A stretch of 64,000 nt of DNA from Shinella fusca (GCF_014203155.1 NZ_JACHIK010000005.1:153780-217779); one strand, 5' to 3'. Positions 47,287-55,807 are shown, counted from the stretch's first letter. Made by a program: numbers and translations. Notes: generated by a model not told the origin, from the letters alone.

Positions 47287-48138
47287 TTATTTCTGCTCGC
47301 TCTCGTGCCAACGGCGAAGGGTAAGCCTGGACAGCGTGGACATGAGGCGGAAGATTACCGCCCCGAGAATGGCAAGCAGGACGAGGCACGCAAAGAGACG
47401 CGGCATGTTCAGCCGATATTGCGCTTCCAGCAATCGAAAGGCCAATCCAGCGTTGTTCCCGGCCTGCCCTGCCGCGAACTCCCCGACAACAGCCGCCACC
47501 AACGCAAGCCCGCCGCCGATTTTCAGCCCCGCGAAGAAATTGGGTAACGCCGACGGCAGTTTTAGGTAAACGAGGGCCTGCCAACGGGATGCGCTATACG
47601 TCTTCAGCAGATCAGCATGATTTCGGTCGGCACTCTTCAAGCCCTGCAGCGTATTCAGCATGATCGGGAAGAACGTCACAAGAAACGCACATATCAACTG
47701 GGCAATCCAAGGTGTCGGCGCGTAGATCAGGATCAGCGGCGCAATCGCGACGATCGGCGTTACCTGCAATGTTACCATGACCGGCGACAGCAGCGTCTCG
47801 ACCCATCGAGATTGTGCCAATGCCACCGCTGCGCATCCTCCTCCTACCACAGCGAGGAGCAGCGCCGTAAAAGTCGTTTGGGCGGTCACCCAAAGCGCCG
47901 GCCCCAATATGGGCCAATCGTTTACAAGCGCCATGGCGACTGTACCCGGCCCCGGCAAAATGTAAGGTGGGACTTCCGATAACTCCACGTAGACAGCCCA
48001 ACACGCAATCACTACGCAAGCACCGACTATCGGAGCGGTGACGCGGAGTATCCATTCCCTCGCTGATATTTTCGACGGACTTAACTTGGCATATCTGGCG
48101 GTCACGTTGTTCACCTCGAATGCAGCAATCAGCCGCAC
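47287..48138 (-). CDS. ABC transporter permease, SsuC type
   Basis: 283 residues with six hydrophobic helices; the BPD_transp_1 contact motif with the ATPase is seen in LLKTYSASRWQALVYLKLPSALPNFFAGLK. It would form the channel for the SsuA-like binding protein, but that gene is 5 kb away in the opposite orientation and no ATPase gene is in the island. The system may have been broken by rearrangement or may borrow a host ATPase. GC is nearer that of the host than the nearby TGT-like or defence genes. Confidence 0.82.
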   Translation of the reverse strand: MRLIAAFEVNNVTARYAKLSPSKISAREWILRVTAPIVGACVVIACWAVYVELSEVPPYILPGPGTVAMALVNDWPILGPALWVTAQTTFTALLLAVVGGGCAAVALAQSRWVETLLSPVMVTLQVTPIVAIAPLILIYAPTPWIAQLICAFLVTFFPIMLNTLQGLKSADRNHADLLKTYSASRWQALVYLKLPSALPNFFAGLKIGGGLALVAAVVGEFAAGQAGNNAGLAFRLLEAQYRLNMPRLFACLVLLAILGAVIFRLMSTLSRLTLRRWHESEQK

Positions 48139-48510
48139 GCATAGCGAGGCGAGATGTTGCGGACCTTGCGAAATGAGCGAAGAGCCCGAATGTCACAAAT
48201 TGCGTGTTTTGTTAGATTCACTTCTTCTGGTCAGCCTAACCGATCGGCTAGGCGGCATTAGCTGATTTTGGCGGCACCAGAGTCAGTCACAGATCATCTA
48301 CGACAGCAGTTAGTCCGCGTGTGATCCAATCTAATTGCTGCAGACAACCGGCGCACGCCGCCGATAAAGGCATCGGGAATCCGGACACAGCCTCTAACGC
48401 AAGCCTCCCGCGAGCTTAGGTTGACAGATCTCTACTGCAGTTGTGCTGACTGATTGCATTTCCACCAGATCTGTTTCAAAAAAGCAATCATTGTGGTGCT
48501 GGGAGGCATT
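48139..48510. other. Non-coding gap
   Basis: 372 bases between divergent genes. No RNA gene or strong palindrome is recognised. GGGAGG at 48501-48506 is the ribosome site of the next gene. Confidence 0.5.
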
Positions 48511-49524
48511 TTGGCGATCGAGTTCATTCATACCTATCTCGTCCACCCGAATAAGAATGTGGAAGAGCCAGCCGCAGTGATCGGCAGCTTGGTGCCCCAT
48601 GAAGGAGAGATGTTCGAGTTGCTAGCGTCGGTCTACGAAAAAGCCGACCAGGAATGCAATATCGGTATCGCCTTCAATAAAAGTGCCCAGGGAGACCAGG
48701 TCAATGTGTGCCGCGAATTACTGGTCTCCTATGCAGCGGCACCCGAAATCGAACCAGGTCGGTTAGTTGCCCAGCGGTTATCCGAGCTGACTACCAAAAG
48801 GTCAGGTCTTGGACTGCTTTTCCTAATCAAAGGCACCGAAGGAGATAGGCACAAGCTAGTTATTTCCCGGTTCCGCGCAAACAACGGAGTGTTGGTGACT
48901 GAGGGCGCGGACATGCTGACCGTCGAGTTCATCAACAGGGTGTTCATGAAAAACGCCTCCTCCTACAAGGCCGTGGTTTACCAACATCAATCCTTGGCAG
49001 GCGGCTTTTGGCAGGGCATGGCCGTTGATAAGCAAATCAATAGTCAGGATCTCGACTCTTCCGATTACTGGGTAAAGGAGTTCCTGCTATCGGACTTTGT
49101 CACTAGCCCCGCTTTGGGCACGAGACGATTGGCTGTCGCCCTCAAAAACGCGATCAGTAAATCCGACGATCTTGCTGTAAAAAGCCAAATCACCGCCGCT
49201 GCCACGCTGGCTGCCGGTCTCGCTGGGCAGACGCTGAATGTAGCCGATTTCTGCAATCGCTATAACTTTTCTCCCGAGTCACGGGCCGCCGTACTAAAAG
49301 CACTTGGCCACGCAAATCTTGCTAGCGACAACTTTACGTTCGATGGGGACGAATTCAAAAAGCAGCTTCCATACCGCACAGTGGAGTTGAATACGGGAGC
49401 CATGCTGACCGCGCCGGCAGAAAAATTCGACGAGCTCTTTAACCAGGAAGACGCGGCCGCGGAGGGCATTAGGTTCAGCACAATTGGCACTATCACCGGC
49501 CAAAAGCTGGAGAAAACGAAGTGA
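48511..49524 (+). CDS. Nucleoid-associated protein-like (NA37/YejK-like)
   Basis: 337 residues from a TTG at 48511, 4 bases after GGGAGG (48501-48506); the in-frame ATG at 48454 lacks such a site. Sequence order resembles the 37-kDa nucleoid-associated family: an N-terminal IEFIHTYLVHP, long mixed region, then YWVKEFLLSDFVTSPALGTRRLAVALKNAI and a C-terminal strand YRTVELNTGAMLTAP similar to the FDAMLL end of YejK. Similarity is distant. It overlaps the RelA/SpoT-domain gene by GTGA, so the two are probably translated together. NA37 proteins occur in several defence neighbourhoods. Confidence 0.6.
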   Translation: MAIEFIHTYLVHPNKNVEEPAAVIGSLVPHEGEMFELLASVYEKADQECNIGIAFNKSAQGDQVNVCRELLVSYAAAPEIEPGRLVAQRLSELTTKRSGLGLLFLIKGTEGDRHKLVISRFRANNGVLVTEGADMLTVEFINRVFMKNASSYKAVVYQHQSLAGGFWQGMAVDKQINSQDLDSSDYWVKEFLLSDFVTSPALGTRRLAVALKNAISKSDDLAVKSQITAAATLAAGLAGQTLNVADFCNRYNFSPESRAAVLKALGHANLASDNFTFDGDEFKKQLPYRTVELNTGAMLTAPAEKFDELFNQEDAAAEGIRFSTIGTITGQKLEKTK

Positions 49525-50138
49525 CCGTTGAAAACCAGTATCGCTCCCGCTTTGACACCGTATTGCAGCCTATCGCCAGTTCCCTAGAAGCGTTACTTAA
49601 AGATCTCCTTGAAGGACACGCGCGCATTGACCGGATATCGACCAGGCCCAAGTCCGTCGACCGTTTCATGGCAAAAGCGAATTCAAAGATTGGCGGAAAT
49701 CCGAAGTACGTCGATCCTTTACACCAAATCCAAGATCAGATCGGGGCTCGCATAATCACCTTCTACAAGGAGGATGTCAGTCGCCTCTCCGCGATCGTAC
49801 AAAAGTACTTCCACTCTATCGAGTCCAAGGATTTGCTACCCGAGAAGGTCTGGGAGTTTGGATACTTCGGAAACCACCATATTTTGATGCTTCCGCAGGA
49901 CGTCATAGATACATCGTTTGATCGAGGCCTGGTCCCAGATTTTTTCGAACTGCAGATCAAAACGCTTTTTCAGCACGCATGGTCAGAAGCAAATCACGAC
50001 TTGGGCTACAAACCTGCCAATCAAAGTCTCGACGATGATGAGCTGAGGCAACTAGCATTCACGTCCGCACAGGCTTGGGGCGCGGATAGGATATTCAATG
50101 AACTTTTTCAGAAACGTGGTGCAGCGCACGAAAGTTGA
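49521..50138 (+). CDS. RelA/SpoT nucleotidyltransferase-domain protein
   Basis: 205 residues starting at a GTG that overlaps the previous stop. It is a single synthetase-type domain: GHARIDRISTRPKSVDRFMAKA, the metal/substrate motif IQDQIGARIITFY, GYFGNHHIL, and FELQIKTLFQHAWSEANHDLGYK, which matches the conserved EIQIRT..W motif. No HD hydrolase, TGS or ACT domain is present, so it resembles small alarmone synthetases or toxic SAS-type toxins. It may make (p)ppGpp/ppApp-like nucleotides or modify RNA; which one is not visible. The overlap with the NA37-like gene suggests a functional pair. Confidence 0.82.
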   Translation: MTVENQYRSRFDTVLQPIASSLEALLKDLLEGHARIDRISTRPKSVDRFMAKANSKIGGNPKYVDPLHQIQDQIGARIITFYKEDVSRLSAIVQKYFHSIESKDLLPEKVWEFGYFGNHHILMLPQDVIDTSFDRGLVPDFFELQIKTLFQHAWSEANHDLGYKPANQSLDDDELRQLAFTSAQAWGADRIFNELFQKRGAAHES

Positions 50139-50181
50139 AATAAAGAGATAATTGTCCGTCTCCATCATTACACGGTTGGGA

Positions 50182-50607
50182 CTAGCTTCCAAGGCGTGGG
50201 GGCCCTAGAAACCGAGTTATTTTATCGCGCGTATGCGCGTGTTTATCTATCTCGCACTCCCAGATAATCAGGACGCCCCAACCCAGTTCAGAGAGCTTTT
50301 CCAAGTTTTGTTGATCCCTCTCCACATTACGGCTCAGCTTCGCTTCCCAAAATATGGTGTTCGATTTCGGTATCCTGGCATTCCGGCATCCGTCGTGTTG
50401 ATGCCAAAAACATCCGTGGACAAAAATCACCTTTCGCCGCTTGCTGAAGATGATGTCTGGCGTCCCGGGCAAGCCAGCCATATGAAGCACGTATCGATAC
50501 CCCAGGGCGTGCAGGAGATGCCGAACATGAAGCTCGGGTCGCGTGTCTCGCCCTTTAATTCTCGACATGTTGGCTGAGCGCTGAGCAGGAGATATACGGT
50601 CTGCCAT
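50182..50607 (-). CDS. vsr: Very short patch repair endonuclease Vsr
   Basis: 141 residues from the ATG at 50605-50607 (MADRISPAQRSANMSRIKGRDT). Family motifs: RPELHVRHLLHALGYRYVLH, GTPDIIFSKRRKVIFVHGCFWHQHDGC (Asp and zinc-ligating His/Cys), WEAKLSRNVERD. It nicks 5' of T in T:G mismatches left by deamination of 5-methylcytosine. It is divergent from a cytosine methyltransferase, its usual partner. Confidence 0.92.
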   Translation of the reverse strand: MADRISPAQRSANMSRIKGRDTRPELHVRHLLHALGYRYVLHMAGLPGTPDIIFSKRRKVIFVHGCFWHQHDGCRNARIPKSNTIFWEAKLSRNVERDQQNLEKLSELGWGVLIIWECEIDKHAHTRDKITRFLGPPRLGS

Positions 50608-50744
50608 CGACTGCCTGCTGAGTAAACTGCCTAGATATCCGGCCAAAAGATTGCGACCTAGACCCACTGGAAGTACGATACATAGGCGCGCAATCTAGAG
50701 AATCGGCCGCGGAGACACAAGCTCGCCCCCCGAAAGAATTGATA

Positions 50745-52820
50745 ATGCAAGAAGTCAAGATAATAGATTTATTTAGTGGCGCAGGTGGCATCACCTGCGG
50801 CTTCGAAGGTACCATCGACAAGATCAACTTCAAAACGGTGCTTGGGCTTGACATCGACCCGAGCGCTATCAGCATTTACAATGACAATTTCGGGACAAGA
50901 GCACCGAACGCCAAAGTAAATATTGGCCGCAAAGTTGACCTTAACTGGTTTGCTCATGCTTCTGAAATACGACTTTTCTACCTTGTCCACCTTGCGCTCA
51001 CTGGGGCCGATGATCCACTTTTGGCGCAACTAAATGCGCTGAACGTGGATGATTTTCTGCTAAGTATACAACAATGCGACCGAGATTTTTCTGAGAGGTT
51101 CGCAACGCTAGCCGACGGGCCAAAATACAAGTCGGCCATCAACGGATCAATGCGAGGCTCTACATCCACCGCTCTAGTCAAAAATCTGATGGGGAAACTG
51201 GGACTAACGTCCTTGGTTTCGCCACGTCCGGCCTTGGGTCACCTCCCGTGGAGCGAAGAGTATCAACACGCCAGAGGCCGCCGTCCGTTATCCGCTCCGG
51301 ATATTGATGCCGAAATCTCGAAAAGCATGCAAGAGCTGTGGGACACTCAAGTACAATCATTGCTCGATGCTTCTGAGAAAACTGGACGCGGGAAGCTAAA
51401 AGATAACGCCAGCAAGGTTTCAGATGTAGTCGCCTTTCTTCGTTCGCCGCAGGGAGCAGCCCTTGGACAGTTGTGGGTACAGTGGCGGGCCACTCGTGAG
51501 ACGATCCGTGCGAGTTACTGCGTGGAGCATCGTGAACAGATAGATGAACTTTACACCGGAGGAAGGAGGGTCAACGTCATTCTGGGCGGCCCTCCATGTA
51601 AGGGATTTAGCAGGATCGGTCGTCCCGTCATTCAAAGCTTGCGCGATCAGGGTGTGCACGCCTGGAGCCATCGTGAGTACGGCGATGAAAGAAATGCATT
51701 GATGTGCCAATATGTTCTATTTCTTGGAGCTTTGGGACCTGATGTCTTCCTCTTTGAGAACGTGGCGAATTTTCAGTCGGCATTGAAAACGCCCAATGGT
51801 GTCTTGGACGCCCCATCGATGCTCGCAGAGCTGATCGACGCGATTTCCGATAGTGCGCACTATGCGGTGAAGCACAAAGTACTGAATGCAAGGCAATTCG
51901 GAGTTCCCCAGGATAGGCGTCGCTTCATAATGTTCGGGGTCCGACGGGAGGGCAGGACGGATGCTGAGAAGGAGGTAACGAGCTTCTTTGATCTGCCCGT
52001 CTTCAAGGACGATGTTCCATTGGCGGTAGCTTTAGATGGCCTGGCGGCAGCTCATCCGTTCGACTCCAGCGCACGACATGAGGGACGAGTTAACGTCTAT
52101 CACAAAATCGATGAGCGGATGCCGAAAGCCGAACTATCTTACAGGCGGTGGGTCCACGCACCAAACCCGCTTACTGGCGAAATCCCTCTTACGACTACAG
52201 GACATATTTATCGGCTCGGGCGAGACGATGATCGCGCGTTTATAGAATATGTCGCCCCCGGAATCCGGTGGATGGACTTAAAGCCTTCGAAGTCACCTAC
52301 CCTTAAGAAGGCGCGAGAAATTCTTCGAAACTTGCAGGAAAAGTCGAAAAAAATGTCGGTTTCCGACGAACTGTCGTGGCTGGAAACAATTGTCGATGAC
52401 AGCATCGTTCTCCGCCTCCTGCTCGAACACAACCAGATCGCAAAAGGGCTTGATGAGCAGCATCTGCTGTTAGAAGGTTACCTTAAAAACGGCGCTACGC
52501 AGCACGGCGACTGGTTCGAGCGACTATCTGCATCAAAGCCGTGTAAGACGATAGTTGCCCACATTGGTAAGGACACCTACGGTTATTGGCATCCCTTTGA
52601 GCGCCGCTCAATCACCATCAGAGAAGCCGCACGTGTTCAGTCCTTTCCGGACTGGTTCAAGATTTCGGGTGTGGGTGTGGTGGATGCCTACACTGCAATC
52701 GGGAACGCGGTGCCACCGCTTATGGCAAGAGCTTTTGCCGAACAGTTGGTAAAATTGCACATTGCTAATGGCATGTTCCATTTGTCAAACTCGGGTCAAC
52801 GGTTGGCAGCCGCCGAATGA
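50745..52820 (+). CDS. DNA (cytosine-5) methyltransferase
   Basis: 691 residues from the ATG at 50745. C5-methyltransferase motifs: I KIIDLFSGAGGITCGFE, IV LGGPPCKGFSRIG (catalytic Cys), VI VFLFENVANF, VIII ARQFGVPQDRRRFIMFGVR, and IX-X ITIREAARVQSFPDWF with AIGNAVPP. The segment between motif I and IV is ~190 residues longer than in most family members; a target-recognition region lies between VIII and IX. Its partners are Vsr upstream and convergent McrBC-like genes with which it overlaps by 25 bases. Its recognition sequence cannot be read from the sequence. Confidence 0.93.
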   Translation: MQEVKIIDLFSGAGGITCGFEGTIDKINFKTVLGLDIDPSAISIYNDNFGTRAPNAKVNIGRKVDLNWFAHASEIRLFYLVHLALTGADDPLLAQLNALNVDDFLLSIQQCDRDFSERFATLADGPKYKSAINGSMRGSTSTALVKNLMGKLGLTSLVSPRPALGHLPWSEEYQHARGRRPLSAPDIDAEISKSMQELWDTQVQSLLDASEKTGRGKLKDNASKVSDVVAFLRSPQGAALGQLWVQWRATRETIRASYCVEHREQIDELYTGGRRVNVILGGPPCKGFSRIGRPVIQSLRDQGVHAWSHREYGDERNALMCQYVLFLGALGPDVFLFENVANFQSALKTPNGVLDAPSMLAELIDAISDSAHYAVKHKVLNARQFGVPQDRRRFIMFGVRREGRTDAEKEVTSFFDLPVFKDDVPLAVALDGLAAAHPFDSSARHEGRVNVYHKIDERMPKAELSYRRWVHAPNPLTGEIPLTTTGHIYRLGRDDDRAFIEYVAPGIRWMDLKPSKSPTLKKAREILRNLQEKSKKMSVSDELSWLETIVDDSIVLRLLLEHNQIAKGLDEQHLLLEGYLKNGATQHGDWFERLSASKPCKTIVAHIGKDTYGYWHPFERRSITIREAARVQSFPDWFKISGVGVVDAYTAIGNAVPPLMARAFAEQLVKLHIANGMFHLSNSGQRLAAAE

Positions 52821-54082
52821 CTTTTAAGATCGCAAAACTCAGCAACAGCAGTCGCAAAAACGTCTTCTGCAACCTGCCTTCTAAGCATGTCTGTCTGCAG
52901 AAGTTGAAGTGGGTCCACCTGAAACACGCCGACACGCATAGCTTCGCCGAATGCAGTGTACTCGGTGAAATGGACCGCATCTTTATTGCGGCTGGGGGAT
53001 GGGTACACAAGAAAGCACTTTGAAGCCTCAAGAGCACGAGCGTATGCTAGCAGCTGGTACACATCAGTCTCCGAGGGCAATTGGCCTTTGAGCAATTTCC
53101 ACTTCACATCCCCCACCAGGACATTTCCATGACACTTGACCTTCAGGTCCGGCTTCAGCTTCAGGAAACCTGCACCGCCTAAATGTAGAAGGTGCCCCAG
53201 ACTGGCCTTCTCAACACTTCCTCCCGCCGTTCTTTTCATTCCACGCGCCAAAGCTGCCCGCACAGCTTCCTCAAATAAATGCTCTAGGCGGAAGAGAACG
53301 CCTACGCCTAAACTGCTCCCTCCCTCCCAGGGGTTGGAGTTCGTGCGCTCCACGAGCAGATCGGCAAATGCAAAGAGCCATTCAAGCCCTCCAGTGCGGG
53401 TACCATTTCGAACTTTCTCAACAAGTTCCGGCGTTAGGCTTACCGCCTTCACGGCACCTAGCGAGAGCAAAAGCTGCCTAGTCTGCCATATGATCTTGGC
53501 GTCGGATGAGCGAGCACCCGCCTCTTCCACTACCGCCCTGCAAAGGCGAGCAGTAAGGTTATCAGCTTGAAGCGGAGCATGTCGCACCATCACGCCCCGC
53601 ATAGTGCCAGGAGGCTGCCTTGCAAAACTGTTCAGATCGACACGGCCAGAGATGCAATCGCGCCTTTCATCAACTTCGAAGTACTCGCGCGGGAACTCCC
53701 ACTCTAACAAACCAGCCATTTTTTGGAGAAAAAATGATAGGACAACATCCAGTAGATTAGTACCGGACCTTGCGACCAAGGCCTCCTTAACTCCGACCCT
53801 GCGTGCTAATGCCAAGGGAAAAGCCGCTTGCAGGAACTGCAAGCCGCTAGCAATCGCGCTGTCGTCAGAGCTGTATATTTTTGGAAGAATTTGTACTTGT
53901 ACCTTGGGTGTCGAGACCAGGCCCACCAACCCTAAGCTTGTCAGCCTTTCACGCTCCAACCGCAAAGCGGCTCCCAGCTCACTTTGTCCAGCTCGCAACA
54001 ATCGACGCTTGGTTCGAATGTTATCAAATCGTTCAGGGAGCTCAATGAGCCGGTGTTCCAGCACATTTATAGTCAGAGCCAT
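52796..54082 (-). CDS. mcrC: McrC-family restriction subunit
   Basis: 428 residues. The N-terminal beta domain (LRLERERLTSLGLVGLVSTPKVQVQILPKIY) is followed by the PD-(D/E)xK nuclease fold: LKPDLKVKCHGNVLVGDVKWK, with Asp...Asp-x-Lys. It cleaves DNA when activated by the McrB-like motor. It is 3 bases downstream of that gene (same operon) and convergent with the methyltransferase, whose 3' end it overlaps by 25 bases. Confidence 0.88.
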   Translation of the reverse strand: MALTINVLEHRLIELPERFDNIRTKRRLLRAGQSELGAALRLERERLTSLGLVGLVSTPKVQVQILPKIYSSDDSAIASGLQFLQAAFPLALARRVGVKEALVARSGTNLLDVVLSFFLQKMAGLLEWEFPREYFEVDERRDCISGRVDLNSFARQPPGTMRGVMVRHAPLQADNLTARLCRAVVEEAGARSSDAKIIWQTRQLLLSLGAVKAVSLTPELVEKVRNGTRTGGLEWLFAFADLLVERTNSNPWEGGSSLGVGVLFRLEHLFEEAVRAALARGMKRTAGGSVEKASLGHLLHLGGAGFLKLKPDLKVKCHGNVLVGDVKWKLLKGQLPSETDVYQLLAYARALEASKCFLVYPSPSRNKDAVHFTEYTAFGEAMRVGVFQVDPLQLLQTDMLRRQVAEDVFATAVAEFCDLKSHSAAANR

Positions 54083-54085
54083 CGA

Positions 54086-55441
54086 CTAGTTCGCCGCCAT
54101 ACTTAGGTAAGTGCCAAATTTATCACCGTCCCATGAGGGACTGTCAGGATCCCACCAAGCCGGATAAGCGAATTCTGCAAGGTCAACTAGATCCAGTTCA
54201 TCACCGGCACGAGCAAAGATCGAACTATTCGAAACCTCTTCAAGAAGGCCTCCCTTACCGCTCGCAAAATCTCGACCTAATACGAAGTCTGCCCGCTTCC
54301 AATCTCCTTTAAACAGGTCCAGCAGCAACGGGGTGATAAATGATCGAAGCATTGCTGCTACGGCCCGTAGCTCACCCTGGGTGGTTTTGGCGTACGAGTG
54401 GTCCTCTCGGATTGCCTCAAGCCTGGTTGTCTCAAAAAAAGCGTGGCCAACTTGTCGTTCGCGAGTTGCCGTCACGGCTATTGTCTTGTTTATCCCCGCC
54501 AAAATAGCCCTTAGGTCGATACCCGCGTATGGATATGCACAACGAGAAACATCTGGTCGGACCTCCTCGAATTCAAAGCGCCGACGGAGAGCGGCATCCA
54601 TAGTTGATAGCGACCTGTCCGAGGTGTTCATTGTGCCTATCACACTCAACTCCTGCGGAACGCCGAACAATGTTTGGGAATACGGGAGGAGAATTCTACG
54701 TTCTTCGGCAGCACCTAATCGCTTGTCTTGCTCCAATAGGGTTATGAGCTCCCCAAACACCCTAGACAAATCGGCTCGGTTGATCTCATCTATCACCAAA
54801 ACTACTTTACGAGGATCAACCTTAGGCGGCACAGCCTGAGCAACAACCTCCCAGACCGCCCTAAGGGGACCGGTCATGCCAAACAAAGTTTGCATGTCAT
54901 ATCCGACCTTCTCGGCAATCTCCTTTTTCCGCTCATGCTCAGAGCCTGGAATCGAAAGGTCGCCGGGCAGATATCCGAGTTCCGAAAGTTTACTGATTAG
55001 GCCCAACGATACCGGAGTTTGTAGACCCGCACCTTTTCCCTTCTTGTTCCGAAGCAGGACGTTATCCGCAGACGCGGCCACAACCTCATAATCCTGCCCA
55101 GTGCTTGATACGATTTCTTGACCGACATAGAATTGCTGCTGCAATGGGGCAGAACGAGTAACATTCTCACACGCAATCCGGAAAGGCCCGGATCTCGGTT
55201 TGTAAAGTATGCCCTTGTCAGTAGCTTCCGGACGAAAGCCCTCAACGAAATCCTCGTACGTGTAGCTGGGGTGGAACGTTACCCAGACAATGGCTCCCGA
55301 CAGTACCAAAGCGCTGTGTCGATCCATTATGTCGCTGTCAGAGACCGTTGGTTCGATGACTCTCACGGCTTCGCGCGCAGCTCGCCACGTTTTGCCCGTA
55401 CCCGGCGGACCGTAAAGTATCTTGAGCTTAGATGATGTCAT
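54086..55441 (-). CDS. mcrB: McrB-like AAA+ GTPase restriction subunit
   Basis: 451 residues: Walker A LYGPPGTGKTW at the extreme N-terminus, Walker B VVLVIDEINRADLSRVFGELITLLE, the McrB-type nucleotide-specificity loop IGTMNTSDRS, and sensor/Arg-finger DAALRRRFEF. E. coli McrB has an N-terminal methyl-cytosine-binding domain before the AAA module; here the AAA domain begins at residue ~8, so methyl-DNA recognition through that domain is absent. A ~110-residue insert (QQFYVGQEIVSSTGQDYEV...) between Walker A and B resembles a small beta domain and may be the DNA reader. It is first of the two-gene operon. Confidence 0.9.
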   Translation of the reverse strand: MTSSKLKILYGPPGTGKTWRAAREAVRVIEPTVSDSDIMDRHSALVLSGAIVWVTFHPSYTYEDFVEGFRPEATDKGILYKPRSGPFRIACENVTRSAPLQQQFYVGQEIVSSTGQDYEVVAASADNVLLRNKKGKGAGLQTPVSLGLISKLSELGYLPGDLSIPGSEHERKKEIAEKVGYDMQTLFGMTGPLRAVWEVVAQAVPPKVDPRKVVLVIDEINRADLSRVFGELITLLEQDKRLGAAEERRILLPYSQTLFGVPQELSVIGTMNTSDRSLSTMDAALRRRFEFEEVRPDVSRCAYPYAGIDLRAILAGINKTIAVTATRERQVGHAFFETTRLEAIREDHSYAKTTQGELRAVAAMLRSFITPLLLDLFKGDWKRADFVLGRDFASGKGGLLEEVSNSSIFARAGDELDLVDLAEFAYPAWWDPDSPSWDGDKFGTYLSMAAN

Positions 55442-55692
55442 TTATTGCGCGCCTCAGTCTGGAACCCGGCCGACTAAGACACGATTCGCAGCCTATTGAA
55501 ACAATAAGTATTCCCTGGATGCAGCGCACAACCATCGCCATTGGGCATCGATGCATATTGGAATTCGCGGGATACGCACCACAACTCGGCGAACTTGACC
55601 CTAGGTTAGTCGATGCAGAACAACCAACTTAATTAAACTGCCAAAGGAGAATCGCACTGAGCTAATCAGAAATCTGAAGCGATGAACAAAAT

Positions 55693-55712
55693 CTAGCGCA
55701 GTCCTAGCGCAG
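55693..55712. repeat. Right integrase arm-type repeat
   Basis: CTAGCGCAGTCCTAGCGCAG: two TAGCGCAG motifs with 11-bp period, 50 bases inside attR, the same pattern and direction as at the left end. Confidence 0.6.
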
Positions 55713-55761
55713 CATGAAAACCACACTATAAAAATCAAGCTGTTAGAATCTGTTTCTTCCA

Positions 55762-55807
55762 ATTCCGATTCCAAAGGTCGCAGGTTCGAATCCTGCCGGG
55801 TGCGCCA
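55762..55807 (+). repeat. attR (copy of the tRNA-Arg 3' half)
   Basis: 46-bp match to 33112-33157, from the anticodon loop to CCA, with two differences that swap the T-stem end pair T-A for C-G. The 5' half of the tRNA is absent, so it is not a gene. Confidence 0.9.

Larger units (their letters stand above)
33112..55807. mobile_element. tRNA-Arg-integrated genomic island (~22.7 kb)
   Basis: Bounded by a 46-bp direct repeat: the 3' half of tRNA-Arg (33112-33157) and a copy at 55762-55807 with 2 mismatches. A tyrosine integrase lies 204 bases inside the left end, and arm-like repeats occur at both ends. The genes inside look AT-richer than the flanks and include mobile-element functions (integrase, HUH replication initiator, second recombinase) and defence or modification genes (methyltransferase, Vsr, McrBC, TGT-like, RelA/SpoT). 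No conjugation genes (relaxase with type IV secretion) or phage structural genes are seen, so it is a mobilisable or satellite-type island rather than a full ICE or prophage. Confidence 0.9.

Noticed and set aside
55762..55807. Second tRNA-Arg gene
   Set aside because: Only the 3' half is present; the 5' acceptor strand and D-arm are missing, so it is attR.
33112..55807. Complete prophage or ICE
   Set aside because: No terminase, portal, capsid, relaxase or type IV secretion genes are seen inside the att sites.
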